Made by a program: the position numbers and the translations under genes. Positions 9,141-18,669 of a stretch of DNA of 64,000 nucleotides are shown here, piece by piece. This DNA is from an uncultured Allobosea sp. GTDB lineage: Bacteria; Pseudomonadota; Alphaproteobacteria; Rhizobiales; Beijerinckiaceae. Below the pieces are notes generated by a model, which ran no database searches, had not been told where the DNA came from, and saw nothing but the letters and a program-made list of their open reading frames with translations. The stretch spans positions 62,001 through 126,000 of the forward strand of contig NZ_CAMFJF010000009.1 in assembly GCF_945956895.1 (NCBI RefSeq). Direction: 5' to 3'. The first letter of the stretch is position 1, and each line of letters starts with the position of its first letter.

Positions 9141-12100
9141 TCAGTACTCCCACTCGGCTCCGATTCCGACGGCGGCGCTACCGTCCGCCCCGGTCTCGGC
9201 CTGGAGCTTCAGGCGCTTGGTCACGTCGATACCGACCGAGACGCCGCTGTCCTCCGGCTTGGAGCCGACCTTCACGCCCACAGAGATATTGTCGCTGATA
9301 TAGCGAGAGGCTCCGACCGTCGGCCCGCCCGCGCCCATCTGGATGTCGAGATTGTCGACGCCCAGAGACTTGCGCAGCCGCTCGAAGGTGTCGTCGCCGC
9401 CGCCGCCGGCGAATTGCGCCGCCGCCTGGGCGAGCTGCAAGGCCTGGAACGGCGAGAGCGAGCCCGAGGCACGGGCGAAGAGCAACCGCGACAGCACTTC
9501 GTCGGGCGGCAGCTCGGGCTGTGAGGTGAAGGCGAAGACCGGCTGATCGGCGGGGCCGCTGATGACGATCTTGGCCGTCACATCACCGGCGCTGGTCTGC
9601 GCGACGAAGTCGAGATCGGGAATCAATCCGCCGGCGAAAGTCAGCCGGCCGCGGCTGAAATCGAGCCGCTGGGTCAGGACGCTGAGCCGGCCGCGACGCA
9701 GTTCGAAGCCGCCGTCCAGAGCGGGCGCCGAGGAGGTGCCGCCGACGCGAATCTCGCCGCCGAGCTCGGCATCGATACCGCGGCCGCGGATGAAGACACG
9801 GGCAGGCGCGGAAACGGTCAGGGCAAGCGTCGCGTCGAAAGCCGGGGCGGGGCGGCCGCGCCCCTTGGCCATCTGCGCCCGGCGCGCTGCGGCGAGGCGG
9901 GCCGCCGCCGTGCCGCGCGCATTCGCATGCTTGATGCCATCGACCGGCCGGAGCGTGGCGGGCAGACGGTCCGGCACCGAGACCTCGAGCGAGGCGATGT
10001 CGATCCGGCCACCGAGACGCGGGCGTTGCGCCAGCGGGCCTGTGATCTCGAGATTCAGGCCGGCTACGGCCGTGACCAGGCCGCTCGACACCAACTGCGC
10101 GCGATCACCGCGGATACGGATAGTGCAGGGAAAGCCCGCGGCCGGATCGATCCGGACCTGGCCGCTCGCCGAGATGGTGCCGCCGTTCACGGTGCTCGCC
10201 GAGGCACGCTCGATCGTCAGGTTGTCGCCATTGGCGGCTATCCGCGCCTCGATGGCATTCAGGCGGATGCCTTGCAGGGCGTCGGTGAAGCTGCCGCCCG
10301 TCAGGGTCGCGTTGCCGCTGAGGCGCGGCGCGGCAGCGGTTCCGCCGGCGCGCATGTCGAGAGCGACCACGCCCGTGACGCGCTGTCCGCTTGCGCCGAG
10401 TATGGTGTTGGCGAGCGCGGCATCGACGCGGCCTTGCGCGGAAAGGTCGAGCGGGCCGCTGGCGTTGAGCGGCGCAGTGCCGCGCACCGTCAGGCTGGCG
10501 CCTTTGCCGGCGTTCACCGTGGCCGAGATACTGGCGGCAGCCCCCTTGAGCGTGCCCTCGCCCTGGATCTCGACGGGCGGCAGGCCGGCCTGGCGGGTTT
10601 CAGGCGTGACGAGCTGGGCGATCCTGAGCTTCCAGGGCCCCGAGAGGTCGCCCGGTCTGCCTTTGATCTGCGCCTCGGCATTCAGCGTGCCACCGAGCTT
10701 CAAGCTGGGAACCGCGATGCTCGCGGCGGAAAGCGGCACGTCCCGGGCGGCGAAGCGCAGGTCGAGCGCCTGCCCGGCGCGGCCATCGAGCGTCACCCGC
10801 CCCTTGTCGACCAGCAGGGCGAGATTGGCGATCTCGACGCCGGAGGCCGGAAAGCTGAACGCGGCGGGATTGGCGAGCGTGATCGCGCGCCCGTCGCGAC
10901 GCGCGTCGAAGGAGGCAAGTTCCAGCTTCAACGGCTCGCCCGGAACGAGGCGACCAGCGCCCTTCAGCGCGAAGCCGCGCGCATTGGCGCTGAGCGTGAA
11001 GGCGCTGGCATCAGGCGCGCCCTTCGAATCGAAGCGGATGCCGCTGATCGCCTCGCCGGCCGCGACGGCGCGGTCGATGGCGATCGCCGCATCGAGCATC
11101 GGGCGGCCGTAGATATCGCGGGCATTGGCGCGAGCATCGAGCTTGTCGATGGTCAGCGAAGGGCCGGCGAGTCGCGAGCCACGGGCGGTCAGGTCGATAT
11201 CCTGGCGACCGTCCGGCGCCGCCAGGATGATATCGGCATCGAGTTGGCCGCCGAGCTTGGTCAGCGCCAGCGCGGAGAGATCGTCGAGATTGCGGGCGGC
11301 AAGCGTCAGGCGGCCGGCGGCGCGGCTCGCCGTGTCGAGCGTCAGGCCGCCGTTCAAGCGGACGGAGCCGAGCGCGAAATCGAGCGTCGAGAGGTTCCAG
11401 CCGTCGTCGGGCTGGCGGGCGACGCGCAGCGAGCCGGTCGCCGGTTTGGAATCGACCTCGCCGGCCAAGGTGACGCTGGCATCGAGCGCGCCCTGCAGGT
11501 CCTTCGCGACGGCGTCGATGGTCAGGCGCGGAATCGGCCGGGCGAGCGCGGTCGCGTTAGCGACGGCGATGCGAGCGGTGGCATCGAGCTTGTTCTGCGG
11601 GCCGGTGATCCGGGCGGTGATATCGCCACGGCCGGACAGGCGCGGATCGGCGCGCTTGAGATCGGGCAGGTTCAGCGCGAGCTTCAGGTCGGATTCCTGC
11701 TGGCCGATCGAGCCGTCCGCGGTGAAGGCCGCATGCTGGCCGGCGACGCGCAGGCCGTTCACCGTGTAGTTGCCGGCAAGGGCATTAACGCGGCCGGCGA
11801 GCGTCAGGTTGCCGACGAGCAGGCGGTCGAGAGCGGCCTCGCCGGTGGCGAGCCGCTCGGCCTTGCCCGCGAGCGTCGCCGTGTAGTTGTTCTGGCGGGG
11901 CGTCGCGTCGAGATCGGCAGTGATATCCGCCCTGCCCGCGAGCGGGCGCCCGGCGAGACCGCTCAAGCGGGCGAGATCGGGCAGAACGGCTTTCAACTGG
12001 CCGAGCATGCGCGCCTGGCCGAGCTTGCCGCGATAGTCGAGCTCGATGCCGGAGAGCGCGAGCTTCAGCATCTCGAAATCGGCCGTAGCATCATCCTGCC

Positions 12101-13457
12101 CGGTGCCGCGCAAGGTGAAGGTGACCTTGTCGCCGACCGCGCGCATCAGTGCCTTGTCGGCCAGCACGATGCCGCTGGCCTCTCCGTCCGAGGTCAGGGC
12201 GATACGGGTGCCGGGCTCGCCGATCGTGCCGGTCGGCGTCGCGTTGAAGGAAAGAGCGAGCTTGCCAAATTGCCCCGCCGGTAGCTTGGCGTCGTTTGCG
12301 TCGAGCTTCGCGACGACGGTCGGTCCGGCCACCGGGCCGCGGATCGTCGCGTCGAAGGCGAGCTTGCCGATCTCGGTGCCGGACGCGACCGTGCGGCCAT
12401 CGGCATTGGGCCGGGCTGCCGCCGTGACGCGCAGGTCGAGCGTCTTGTCGGGATTGTAACGGCCGAGCACGTCGAGACGCGCCAGTGCCGAGACCAGCGC
12501 GAGATTGCGGATGTCGATGCCGCTATCGTCGCGGAAGCCGACCGAGCCGTCGAGGCGGGTGGAACCCGCGAAGACCGGAGCCACCGGCGGCGGCATCAGC
12601 CCTTCGATACGGGCATCGAGCGCGAGCGCGAGCTGGCGTTCGGCACCCGAGCGCGACAGCGTCGCGGAGCCGTCGGCACCGATCGTCGGACCGGCGGTGA
12701 AAACGAGGCTGGAGCGGAAGGCATCGAGCGGGCCGTCGCCAGTCACGTCGAGCTTGACCGGCGGCTCGCCGGGCAGGCCCGCGACCTTCGAGATCAGGCC
12801 ACCCGCCGGCTCGTCGAGCTTGGCCGCGAGCTGCAGGCGCGTGCTTTCGGGTACGAAGGACAGGCTGACGTCGAAAAGCCCGCCCATGTCGAGCCGCTTG
12901 GCCTCGAGCTTGAGGTCGAGCCCCTCGTTGGGTGGCCCCAGCCGGGCACCGCCGTTGGCGCTCAGCCGGGCGGCGACGCCGAGCACGGGTTCGCCGAGCG
13001 CCAGCTCGTTGAGCTGGAGCGCGCGGATGATGACCTTGAGCGGCAGCTCGGGCAGGATCGGCTCGTTGCTCGGCCGCGCCGTTCCGGCCGGCTGCGGCGC
13101 GGGCTTGCGCAGGATCTCGAGCTTGCCGATCTCGAGCCGGTCGACATCGAGCCGGCGCAGCAGCAGGGCGCTGCGGGTCCAGATCAGGCGGACGCGGTCG
13201 AGCCGCAGCCAGGCGCCGTCGCGGTCGGAGAGCACGATGTCGCGGATCTCGACATCGGAGGACAGCGCGCCGTTGACCTGGCCGATCGAGACCTGGCTGG
13301 TATCGCTCGACAAGACCTTGGAGATCAGGTCGGCGATGACGCCGCGATCGGTCTGGGCATTCTGGGCGAAGCCGCCGAAATGGGCCGAAAAGAGGAAGCC
13401 CGCCGTCATCAGCAGGGCGAACAACGCGAGACGGGGTATGGTGAGGATCCCGCGCAT
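9141..13457 (-). CDS. tamB: Translocation and assembly module protein TamB
   Basis: A 1438-residue inner-membrane-anchored periplasmic protein. It has an N-terminal signal anchor (about residues 8-28) and a very long region of short beta-strand repeats rich in Gly, Leu, Asp and Ala, as in the AsmA/TamB lipid-bridge family. The C-terminus carries the conserved DUF490 part, including FAFTSQPELPPDEVLSRLLF and a final SVGIDVTKRLKLQAETG strand ending in EWEY. It works with TamA in outer-membrane protein insertion and probably phospholipid transport. Its ATG overlaps the tamA stop by one base (TGATG), so it is translated from the tamA message. Confidence 0.93.
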   Translation of the reverse strand: MRGILTIPRLALFALLMTAGFLFSAHFGGFAQNAQTDRGVIADLISKVLSSDTSQVSIGQVNGALSSDVEIRDIVLSDRDGAWLRLDRVRLIWTRSALLLRRLDVDRLEIGKLEILRKPAPQPAGTARPSNEPILPELPLKVIIRALQLNELALGEPVLGVAARLSANGGARLGPPNEGLDLKLEAKRLDMGGLFDVSLSFVPESTRLQLAAKLDEPAGGLISKVAGLPGEPPVKLDVTGDGPLDAFRSSLVFTAGPTIGADGSATLSRSGAERQLALALDARIEGLMPPPVAPVFAGSTRLDGSVGFRDDSGIDIRNLALVSALARLDVLGRYNPDKTLDLRVTAAARPNADGRTVASGTEIGKLAFDATIRGPVAGPTVVAKLDANDAKLPAGQFGKLALSFNATPTGTIGEPGTRIALTSDGEASGIVLADKALMRAVGDKVTFTLRGTGQDDATADFEMLKLALSGIELDYRGKLGQARMLGQLKAVLPDLARLSGLAGRPLAGRADITADLDATPRQNNYTATLAGKAERLATGEAALDRLLVGNLTLAGRVNALAGNYTVNGLRVAGQHAAFTADGSIGQQESDLKLALNLPDLKRADPRLSGRGDITARITGPQNKLDATARIAVANATALARPIPRLTIDAVAKDLQGALDASVTLAGEVDSKPATGSLRVARQPDDGWNLSTLDFALGSVRLNGGLTLDTASRAAGRLTLAARNLDDLSALALTKLGGQLDADIILAAPDGRQDIDLTARGSRLAGPSLTIDKLDARANARDIYGRPMLDAAIAIDRAVAAGEAISGIRFDSKGAPDASAFTLSANARGFALKGAGRLVPGEPLKLELASFDARRDGRAITLANPAAFSFPASGVEIANLALLVDKGRVTLDGRAGQALDLRFAARDVPLSAASIAVPSLKLGGTLNAEAQIKGRPGDLSGPWKLRIAQLVTPETRQAGLPPVEIQGEGTLKGAAASISATVNAGKGASLTVRGTAPLNASGPLDLSAQGRVDAALANTILGASGQRVTGVVALDMRAGGTAAAPRLSGNATLTGGSFTDALQGIRLNAIEARIAANGDNLTIERASASTVNGGTISASGQVRIDPAAGFPCTIRIRGDRAQLVSSGLVTAVAGLNLEITGPLAQRPRLGGRIDIASLEVSVPDRLPATLRPVDGIKHANARGTAAARLAAARRAQMAKGRGRPAPAFDATLALTVSAPARVFIRGRGIDAELGGEIRVGGTSSAPALDGGFELRRGRLSVLTQRLDFSRGRLTFAGGLIPDLDFVAQTSAGDVTAKIVISGPADQPVFAFTSQPELPPDEVLSRLLFARASGSLSPFQALQLAQAAAQFAGGGGDDTFERLRKSLGVDNLDIQMGAGGPTVGASRYISDNISVGVKVGSKPEDSGVSVGIDVTKRLKLQAETGADGSAAVGIGAEWEY

Positions 13458-15469
13458 CAGAAGGCCTGCCCGACGCTGACATAGAGCGCGACCGGCTTGT
13501 CGCCCTTGCGCGGATTGAGCGGGGCGGCGATGTCGACGCGGATCGGCCCGATGCCGGTATAGTAGCGGAAGCCGAGACCTGCGGCCATCTGCAGCTTCTG
13601 CTTGCCGTCCGGCAGGCTCGATTCGAAGGCGGTGCCGGCATCGAAGAAGGGCACGATTCCGATCGTATCGGTGATCTTGATGCGTGCCTCGGCCGAGAGT
13701 TCCAGCAGGCTGCGTCCGCCGATGATCTGCCCGTACGGCCCGAGCGGCGACAGGCTGCGATAGGCATAGCCGCGCACCGAACCACCGCCACCTGCATAGA
13801 AGCGCCGCGTCGCCGGGATGTCGGCGAGGCTGGCGCCGGCGACCGAGCCGAAGCCGACACGGCCGGCGAGAACGTAACGGGCGTCCTCGTCGAGCGCATA
13901 ATAGGCGGAGACGGCCGCCTTGGTCTGGTAGATGCCGACCGTCGAGCCAAGGAAGGTCGGATAAGGCGCGAAGGAAGCAGCGGCCCGGAAGCCACGCGTC
14001 GGATCGAGCAGGTTGTCGGTGGAATCGTATTTCACCGAGAGGGGAATGCCGACGAGGGTGTAATCCACCTGCCCGAGCACGTCGCTGGTCTGGCCGCGCT
14101 CGACCTCGATCCCGGCCTGGACCGAGAAGGTATCGCTGAAGCGATGGCGGATCGCCGTGGTGGCGTTGGCGTAGCGAGCGGTGTAGCCGCCATAGCGGTT
14201 GAGGCCGACGCGCTCGCGCGTCGCGACGCCGTCGACCAGCAGGTCGTTGCGGCTGCCGCCAAGCGCCGGTTTCATAAAGCTGAAGGCGAAGCGGCCGCCG
14301 AGATCGGATTCCTTGAAATCGCCGAAGCGCTGGATCTTGGTGCCGTCGATGCGCGGGGCGAAGAAGATGCTCGCCTCCAGCCGCAGGCGCTCGGCCCCGC
14401 CAAACAGGTTGCGGTGCTCCCAGTAGGTCTTCACCGCCGGGCCGTCGATGGTCGAATAGCGGGCAGAGAAGCCGAGCAGGCGCTTGGGCCGCTCGGTCAC
14501 CTCGACGAAGATCGGCAGGTTGCCGGCGCCGTCGAGCTTGTCGCCCTCGCGGATGCGGACGGAACCCACAGCGGGGATCGTTGCGATCGAGCGGCGGGTA
14601 TCGGCCAGCGCCTTCGGCGAATAGGGATCACCCGGCTCGAGATAGATGAAGGAGCGCACGACCGCCGGCGGGATCTCGTCGGTCTGACCGATGGTGATGT
14701 CGCCGAAGCCGGCGAGCGGACCGGGCGCGAGCACATAGGTCACGTCCATGATGCCGGCGGCGTGGTCGACGACCGGGCGCAGCTCGACCACCTTGGCGAG
14801 CGGCCGCGATTGCGCGCGCATGTAATCGACCAGGGCCGCCTGCGCGGCCTTCAACGTAGCCGTGGTGGCCGCATCCCCAGCTTTCAGCCGGGAGACCTTG
14901 AGCGGATCGGCGATCGCCGGCGCCCCATCCTCGCCCTGCTCGACGACATCGATCCTGCGCAGCCCGAAGACCTTGCCGGGGCGGGCCTTGATCGTGATCG
15001 GCACGGCGTCCCGGTTGCGATGCGCTTCCAGAGCCCGGATCAGCGTCGCGTTGGGCTCCACGCCGAGCGTCAATGTCGTGCCGTCGACGACCATGGCGAG
15101 CTCGGCGTTGAAATAGCCCTGCGACCAGAGCGCATCGAGCATCGGGTTGAGATCGGTCGCCATCCGGCGCGACAGACTCTCGCCGTCGGGCGGGGCGTCC
15201 TGACGCAGGCGATAGAGCAGCGAGGCGTCCTGCAGCGAACGCGTCAACGCCTTGGCATCGTCGGCCTCGCCGAGATCGAATTCAAGCTTGTAGGGCAAGG
15301 CGGCAGCGCTCGGCGCCGGTGGCTCGTCCTTCTTGGCAAAGAGGCCGAACACGTCGAGCGACGACAGATCGAAAGCCCGGGCAGGTTCAGCCTGCAGGCT
15401 CAGCAGTGTGGCAAACGCACAGCCGCCGCTCAGCGCGACCGCATGCCCTGCCCTACGCCAAAACCGCAT
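13457..15469 (-). CDS. tamA: Outer-membrane assembly factor TamA (BamA/Omp85 family)
   Basis: A protein of about 670 residues with a signal peptide ending EPARA, POTRA domains in the N-terminal half and a 16-strand Omp85 barrel. The family motif VRGYAYRSLSPLG and the C-terminal strand ending YVSVGQAF are present. The ORF track begins at a GTG (15493), but ATG 15469 is chosen because GGAGGG lies just upstream and the signal peptide then begins normally (MRFWRR). It partners the overlapping downstream tamB. It may be transcribed alone with tamB from the short gap at 15470-15570. Confidence 0.92.
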   Translation of the reverse strand: MRFWRRAGHAVALSGGCAFATLLSLQAEPARAFDLSSLDVFGLFAKKDEPPAPSAAALPYKLEFDLGEADDAKALTRSLQDASLLYRLRQDAPPDGESLSRRMATDLNPMLDALWSQGYFNAELAMVVDGTTLTLGVEPNATLIRALEAHRNRDAVPITIKARPGKVFGLRRIDVVEQGEDGAPAIADPLKVSRLKAGDAATTATLKAAQAALVDYMRAQSRPLAKVVELRPVVDHAAGIMDVTYVLAPGPLAGFGDITIGQTDEIPPAVVRSFIYLEPGDPYSPKALADTRRSIATIPAVGSVRIREGDKLDGAGNLPIFVEVTERPKRLLGFSARYSTIDGPAVKTYWEHRNLFGGAERLRLEASIFFAPRIDGTKIQRFGDFKESDLGGRFAFSFMKPALGGSRNDLLVDGVATRERVGLNRYGGYTARYANATTAIRHRFSDTFSVQAGIEVERGQTSDVLGQVDYTLVGIPLSVKYDSTDNLLDPTRGFRAAASFAPYPTFLGSTVGIYQTKAAVSAYYALDEDARYVLAGRVGFGSVAGASLADIPATRRFYAGGGGSVRGYAYRSLSPLGPYGQIIGGRSLLELSAEARIKITDTIGIVPFFDAGTAFESSLPDGKQKLQMAAGLGFRYYTGIGPIRVDIAAPLNPRKGDKPVALYVSVGQAF

Positions 15470-15570
15470 CCGCCCTCCAAGCAACCCCCACACTCAAACA
15501 GTGCCCATGCCCGCCGCCATCATAGGCAGGCGACAGGCTCGCGCAATGCTCAAGGACTCGACCGTTCCTT

Positions 15571-16326
15571 CTAACGAAGCGTTAAGGTCACGGTCGCGAG
15601 AGGCGACAACCGGGTCACGACCTCGCCCTTGCCCGGCGAAAGCACACCGCCGCAAAGGCTGCCGGTGGTCACGATCTGCCCGGCCTTCAGGCTGCCGAGA
15701 TCGTCGCTCTGGCGGTTCGCCCAGGCGAGGAAGGGCGTCATCGGGTCCCCGTTTCCATGCACGGCCGGCTGGTCGTAAATCGTCACGCCATTGAGCGAGA
15801 TGAAGCAGCCGAGGCCGGTCAAGTCATCCAGCGCGGCGATGTCCATCTCCGGGCCGATGACATAGCCGCCATGGCCCATCGCGTCGGCGAGCCAGAGCGG
15901 GAAAGCGACATTGCCGGCCCAGTTGGCGAGGCGGCTCTCGACGATCTCGATGCCGAGATAAGCCTTGTCGCAGCAGGCGAGTAGTTCGGCGCGCGAATAG
16001 GCTTGAGCCGGGCGGAACGGCACGTCGCGCGCCAGCCGGAGCGCGAGCTCGATCTCGATGCGCAATTCCGCACCGATCGCCCCCTCATAGACATCGCCGG
16101 GCGCCAGATAGGGGCCAGGCATCAGGCCGGCGACCGCCGTGCCGTCCTCGGCGATGCCGACCTTCCAGCCGGCTTCGGGCAGGCCGAGCGCCTTGCCGAC
16201 CGCCGCCTGCGCGACGAGCCCCTCGGACAGGGTCGCCGGCACCGGCAGGCTCGCGATCTCGGCCAGCGAACGGTCGCGGCGGGCCTTCACCAGCGCATCG
16301 CGCACGGTCTCGACGGTGGTCGGCAT
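15571..16326 (-). CDS. 2-keto-4-pentenoate hydratase/fumarylacetoacetase-fold protein
   Basis: Predicted cytoplasmic enzyme of 251 residues that would hydrate a 2-hydroxy-dienoate, as in meta-cleavage of aromatics. Family features include GWKVGIAEDGTAV, the acidic metal-ligand region ELRIEIELALRLARDVP, and the C-terminal GSLCGGVLSPGKGEVVT, which resembles the family motif around the conserved SPG. The ORF track extends to 16479, but ATG 16326 follows an AGGACCTCCC purine-rich site and gives the normal N-terminus (MPTTVETVRDAL). No other aromatic-degradation gene is adjacent, so the pathway is unclear. Confidence 0.82.
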   Translation of the reverse strand: MPTTVETVRDALVKARRDRSLAEIASLPVPATLSEGLVAQAAVGKALGLPEAGWKVGIAEDGTAVAGLMPGPYLAPGDVYEGAIGAELRIEIELALRLARDVPFRPAQAYSRAELLACCDKAYLGIEIVESRLANWAGNVAFPLWLADAMGHGGYVIGPEMDIAALDDLTGLGCFISLNGVTIYDQPAVHGNGDPMTPFLAWANRQSDDLGSLKAGQIVTTGSLCGGVLSPGKGEVVTRLSPLATVTLTLR

Positions 16327-16465
16327 GGGAGGTCCTCTGCATCCGGACAGGCAAGCGTACAGGGTCCTGCTATCGCAGCCGGCCAGATGCGACAAGGCGG
16401 CTGAACGCACCGGCACCCGGCATACGGCCCATGGAACCTCACGGCGGCTTTGCGGTTCCCCGAGG

Positions 16466-16987
16466 ATGATCGAGATCACTCATCGTACTCGGCGGAGCCT
16501 TCTTCAGGGGCTCTCCGGGGTCGTTCTGTTCGGCTCCGCCGCCGCGGCACAATCATCTGTTCCGGCCGCCGAATTCGTGCGCCAGACCGCCACTGCCCAG
16601 ATGTTCGGCATGGAATCGGCGACATTGGCGCTGCACAAGAGCAGTTCACCCCTGATCAAGGATTTCGCGCATGACCTCGCCAGCCAGCAAGGTGCCGTGA
16701 CCAGCGGCCTGCGCCGCATCGTCGCGAAGCGCTCGGACATCGCCCTGCCCGACCGGCCGGACACGCGCCATCTCGACCTGCTGCGCGACCTCACCGACAA
16801 GCAGGGCGCGGCCTTCGACAAGGCCTATGTCGAGGCCCAGCGCAGCATGCATCACGAGGCGGTCCTGCTGATGGAGCGCTATGCCGGCGAGGGCGACGAT
16901 CCCGAGCTGAAAAGCTTCGCCGCGCAGTCGCTGCCGGTGTTCCGTGAACTCGACCGGAAGTCGCGCGCATTGCCGGTCGAGCCTTAA
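16466..16987 (+). CDS. DUF4142-type exported protein
   Basis: A 173-residue protein with an N-terminal twin-arginine-containing hydrophobic leader (RTRRSLLQGLSGVVLFGSAAAAQ), then an all-helical domain typical of DUF4142 with a ferritin-like four-helix outline. Matching segments are SPLIKDFAHDLASQQGAV and FDKAYVEAQRSMHHEAVLL. Most family members end in a histidine-containing helix after LPV; here the equivalent segment reads FRELDRKSRAL. The start is ATG 16466; the longer ORF from 16139 runs antisense over the hydratase gene. The function is unknown; relatives are linked to stress. Confidence 0.72.
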   Translation: MIEITHRTRRSLLQGLSGVVLFGSAAAAQSSVPAAEFVRQTATAQMFGMESATLALHKSSSPLIKDFAHDLASQQGAVTSGLRRIVAKRSDIALPDRPDTRHLDLLRDLTDKQGAAFDKAYVEAQRSMHHEAVLLMERYAGEGDDPELKSFAAQSLPVFRELDRKSRALPVEP

Positions 16988-17017
16988 GGTCCAGCCGATT
17001 TTCAGTGGCCCCGCGCC

Positions 17018-17113
17018 GTCATCCCGGGCTTGACCCGAGATCCATGCCAGAGCCCCTCCGGTCGAGGTTCAGGCATGGATCCCGGATCTACGCTTCGCTT
17101 CGTCCGGGATGAC
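17018..17113. repeat. Intergenic palindrome family, copy 1
   Basis: Begins GTCATCCCGGGCTTGACC and ends GTCCGGGATGAC, so its ends are inverted repeats. A second inner inverted repeat (GATCCATGCC with GGCATGGATC) is present. It lies between convergent genes. Confidence 0.85.
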
Positions 17114-17156
17114 CCGCATTTCAGGGCTCCGAGGGCCCTCCGCCCGCCCAGTACGC

Positions 17157-18422
17157 TCAGCCCTTCGAACAGCCTTCCGCCTCGCGCTCATAGACGGCGA
17201 GGAAGGCCTTGCCCATCAGCGAGGATTCACCATCGATCAGCTTGCGGAGCGTCGCGGCGCGGATGGCCTGGAGCCCAGGATCGTCCGGCAGCGCCGATGC
17301 CGCGAGCTCGGCCAATGCCACCGCGAGCCTGTTCTGCCCCTGCCCTGCCAGGGCTTCCGCACGCTCGGCCAACTTGCGGGCGCCGCCGGCGAGTTCGGCG
17401 AGTTCGGCTGCGAGTTCGGTCGTGCGGGCGGGCTTCAGATGGGCCGCGTTGCCGTCGAACCAGCCCGCGTAGAAATGATAGATGCTGCGGACCAAAAACT
17501 CCGGATCGTCGTATTTCGGCAGCAGATAGGGCTTGGCGAGATAGCTCGCTGGGACCTTGACCTTGTTCAGGACGTCTTCGAGCGTCGCGCCCGAATTCAT
17601 CAGCGTGAGCGTCTCGTGGACGAGATGCTCCAGCGCCTCGGCGCCGTCGCTGAGCATACGCGCGACACGCTCCGCTCCGAAGACGACGGGGCCGTGGCCA
17701 GGGATCAGGATGTCCGGCCTGAGCTCCTCCATGCGTCGCAACGCCTGCGCCCATTCGGCCGCAAAGCGCTGGACCTTGCGGGGATTGCCGGCATTGGGGA
17801 ACACCCAGATCACGAAATCGCCGCTCGCCAGCACGCGTCGTTCCGGCAGCCAGACGAAGGTCGCGTCATCCGTCTCGCCGCGACCATGGAAGAGTTCGAG
17901 CCGCTCTCCGCCGATCGTGAGCGACAGGGTGTCGTCATAGACCTCGTCGGGACGGCGCTGGCCGATCGGGTAGACATAGCCGGGCATGTTGAACTGCTGG
18001 CTCTGCACGAGGCTGTTGAAGCCGTGCGAGTCGATATAGCGCTGCATGCGCCGGGCGACATTGCGATGCGCGACGATGCGCGGGCGCGGCCATCCTCGCG
18101 CATCCGCCTCCTCGTCGATCACCTTGATGCCGCTGGTATGGTCGATATGGCCGTGCGTGAAGATCACGGTATGGATCGGCCCATCGTCCCAGGAGCGGAT
18201 GACATCGAGCGTCTGCTTGGCGGTGTCCGGCTTGGCCGTGTCGATCAGGACGAGCCCTTCGCGCGTGCGGATCGCCGTCACACTGCCGCAGAAATAGGTC
18301 GTGTGGACGGTGATGATGTTGTCGTCGACCTGCGTGATCGCGCCGTGCGAGACCGCAGCGGTCCATTCCTCCATCGCGGCGGAGCCATCCCAGAGGCGCT
18401 CGAACAACGGGTCCTGTTTCAT
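17157..18422 (-). CDS. MBL-fold hydrolase with alkylsulfatase-type dimerisation domain
   Basis: A 421-residue metallo-beta-lactamase-fold enzyme. The zinc motif is intact: THGHIDH at about 106-112, with further histidines in IPGHGPV. The C-terminal half (LEDVLNKVKVPASYLAKPYLLPKYDD) matches the dimerisation domain of SdsA1/BDS1 alkylsulfatases. It lacks the SCP2-like lipid-binding tail that completes the roughly 650-residue enzymes and has no clear signal peptide, so it may be a short cytoplasmic relative. ATG 18422 is chosen over 18461 because GGAGG lies seven bases upstream. The substrate is uncertain. Confidence 0.82.
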   Translation of the reverse strand: MKQDPLFERLWDGSAAMEEWTAAVSHGAITQVDDNIITVHTTYFCGSVTAIRTREGLVLIDTAKPDTAKQTLDVIRSWDDGPIHTVIFTHGHIDHTSGIKVIDEEADARGWPRPRIVAHRNVARRMQRYIDSHGFNSLVQSQQFNMPGYVYPIGQRRPDEVYDDTLSLTIGGERLELFHGRGETDDATFVWLPERRVLASGDFVIWVFPNAGNPRKVQRFAAEWAQALRRMEELRPDILIPGHGPVVFGAERVARMLSDGAEALEHLVHETLTLMNSGATLEDVLNKVKVPASYLAKPYLLPKYDDPEFLVRSIYHFYAGWFDGNAAHLKPARTTELAAELAELAGGARKLAERAEALAGQGQNRLAVALAELAASALPDDPGLQAIRAATLRKLIDGESSLMGKAFLAVYEREAEGCSKG

Positions 18423-18669
18423 GCGGGCTCCTCCGGCAAAGCCTCCCCTCTTTAGCACCATCGATCGCAGGCGACAGGCCCGCCTGTTCGCATGCTGACA
18501 GCCGGCGTCAGCGGCTCAACCGGCACCATCCCGGTAAAGCGGAAACGCCTGCCCCGCCCAGCCCCTTCGCCTCTGGACATCCCGCCCCAAAGCCCGGCAA
18601 GAAGCGGGCGGACGCTGCGGCCATCCAGGACCGCGCATGCGACAAGAAACGTCCGGGAGGAAACGGGAC

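Noticed and set aside
9562-12284. Long plus-strand frames (516 and 785 codons) opposite tamB
   Set aside because: They mirror the third-position GC bias of tamB, have no domain features and are entirely inside that gene.
14144-15574. 476-codon plus-strand frame opposite tamA
   Set aside because: Antisense shadow of tamA with no start-site or motif support.
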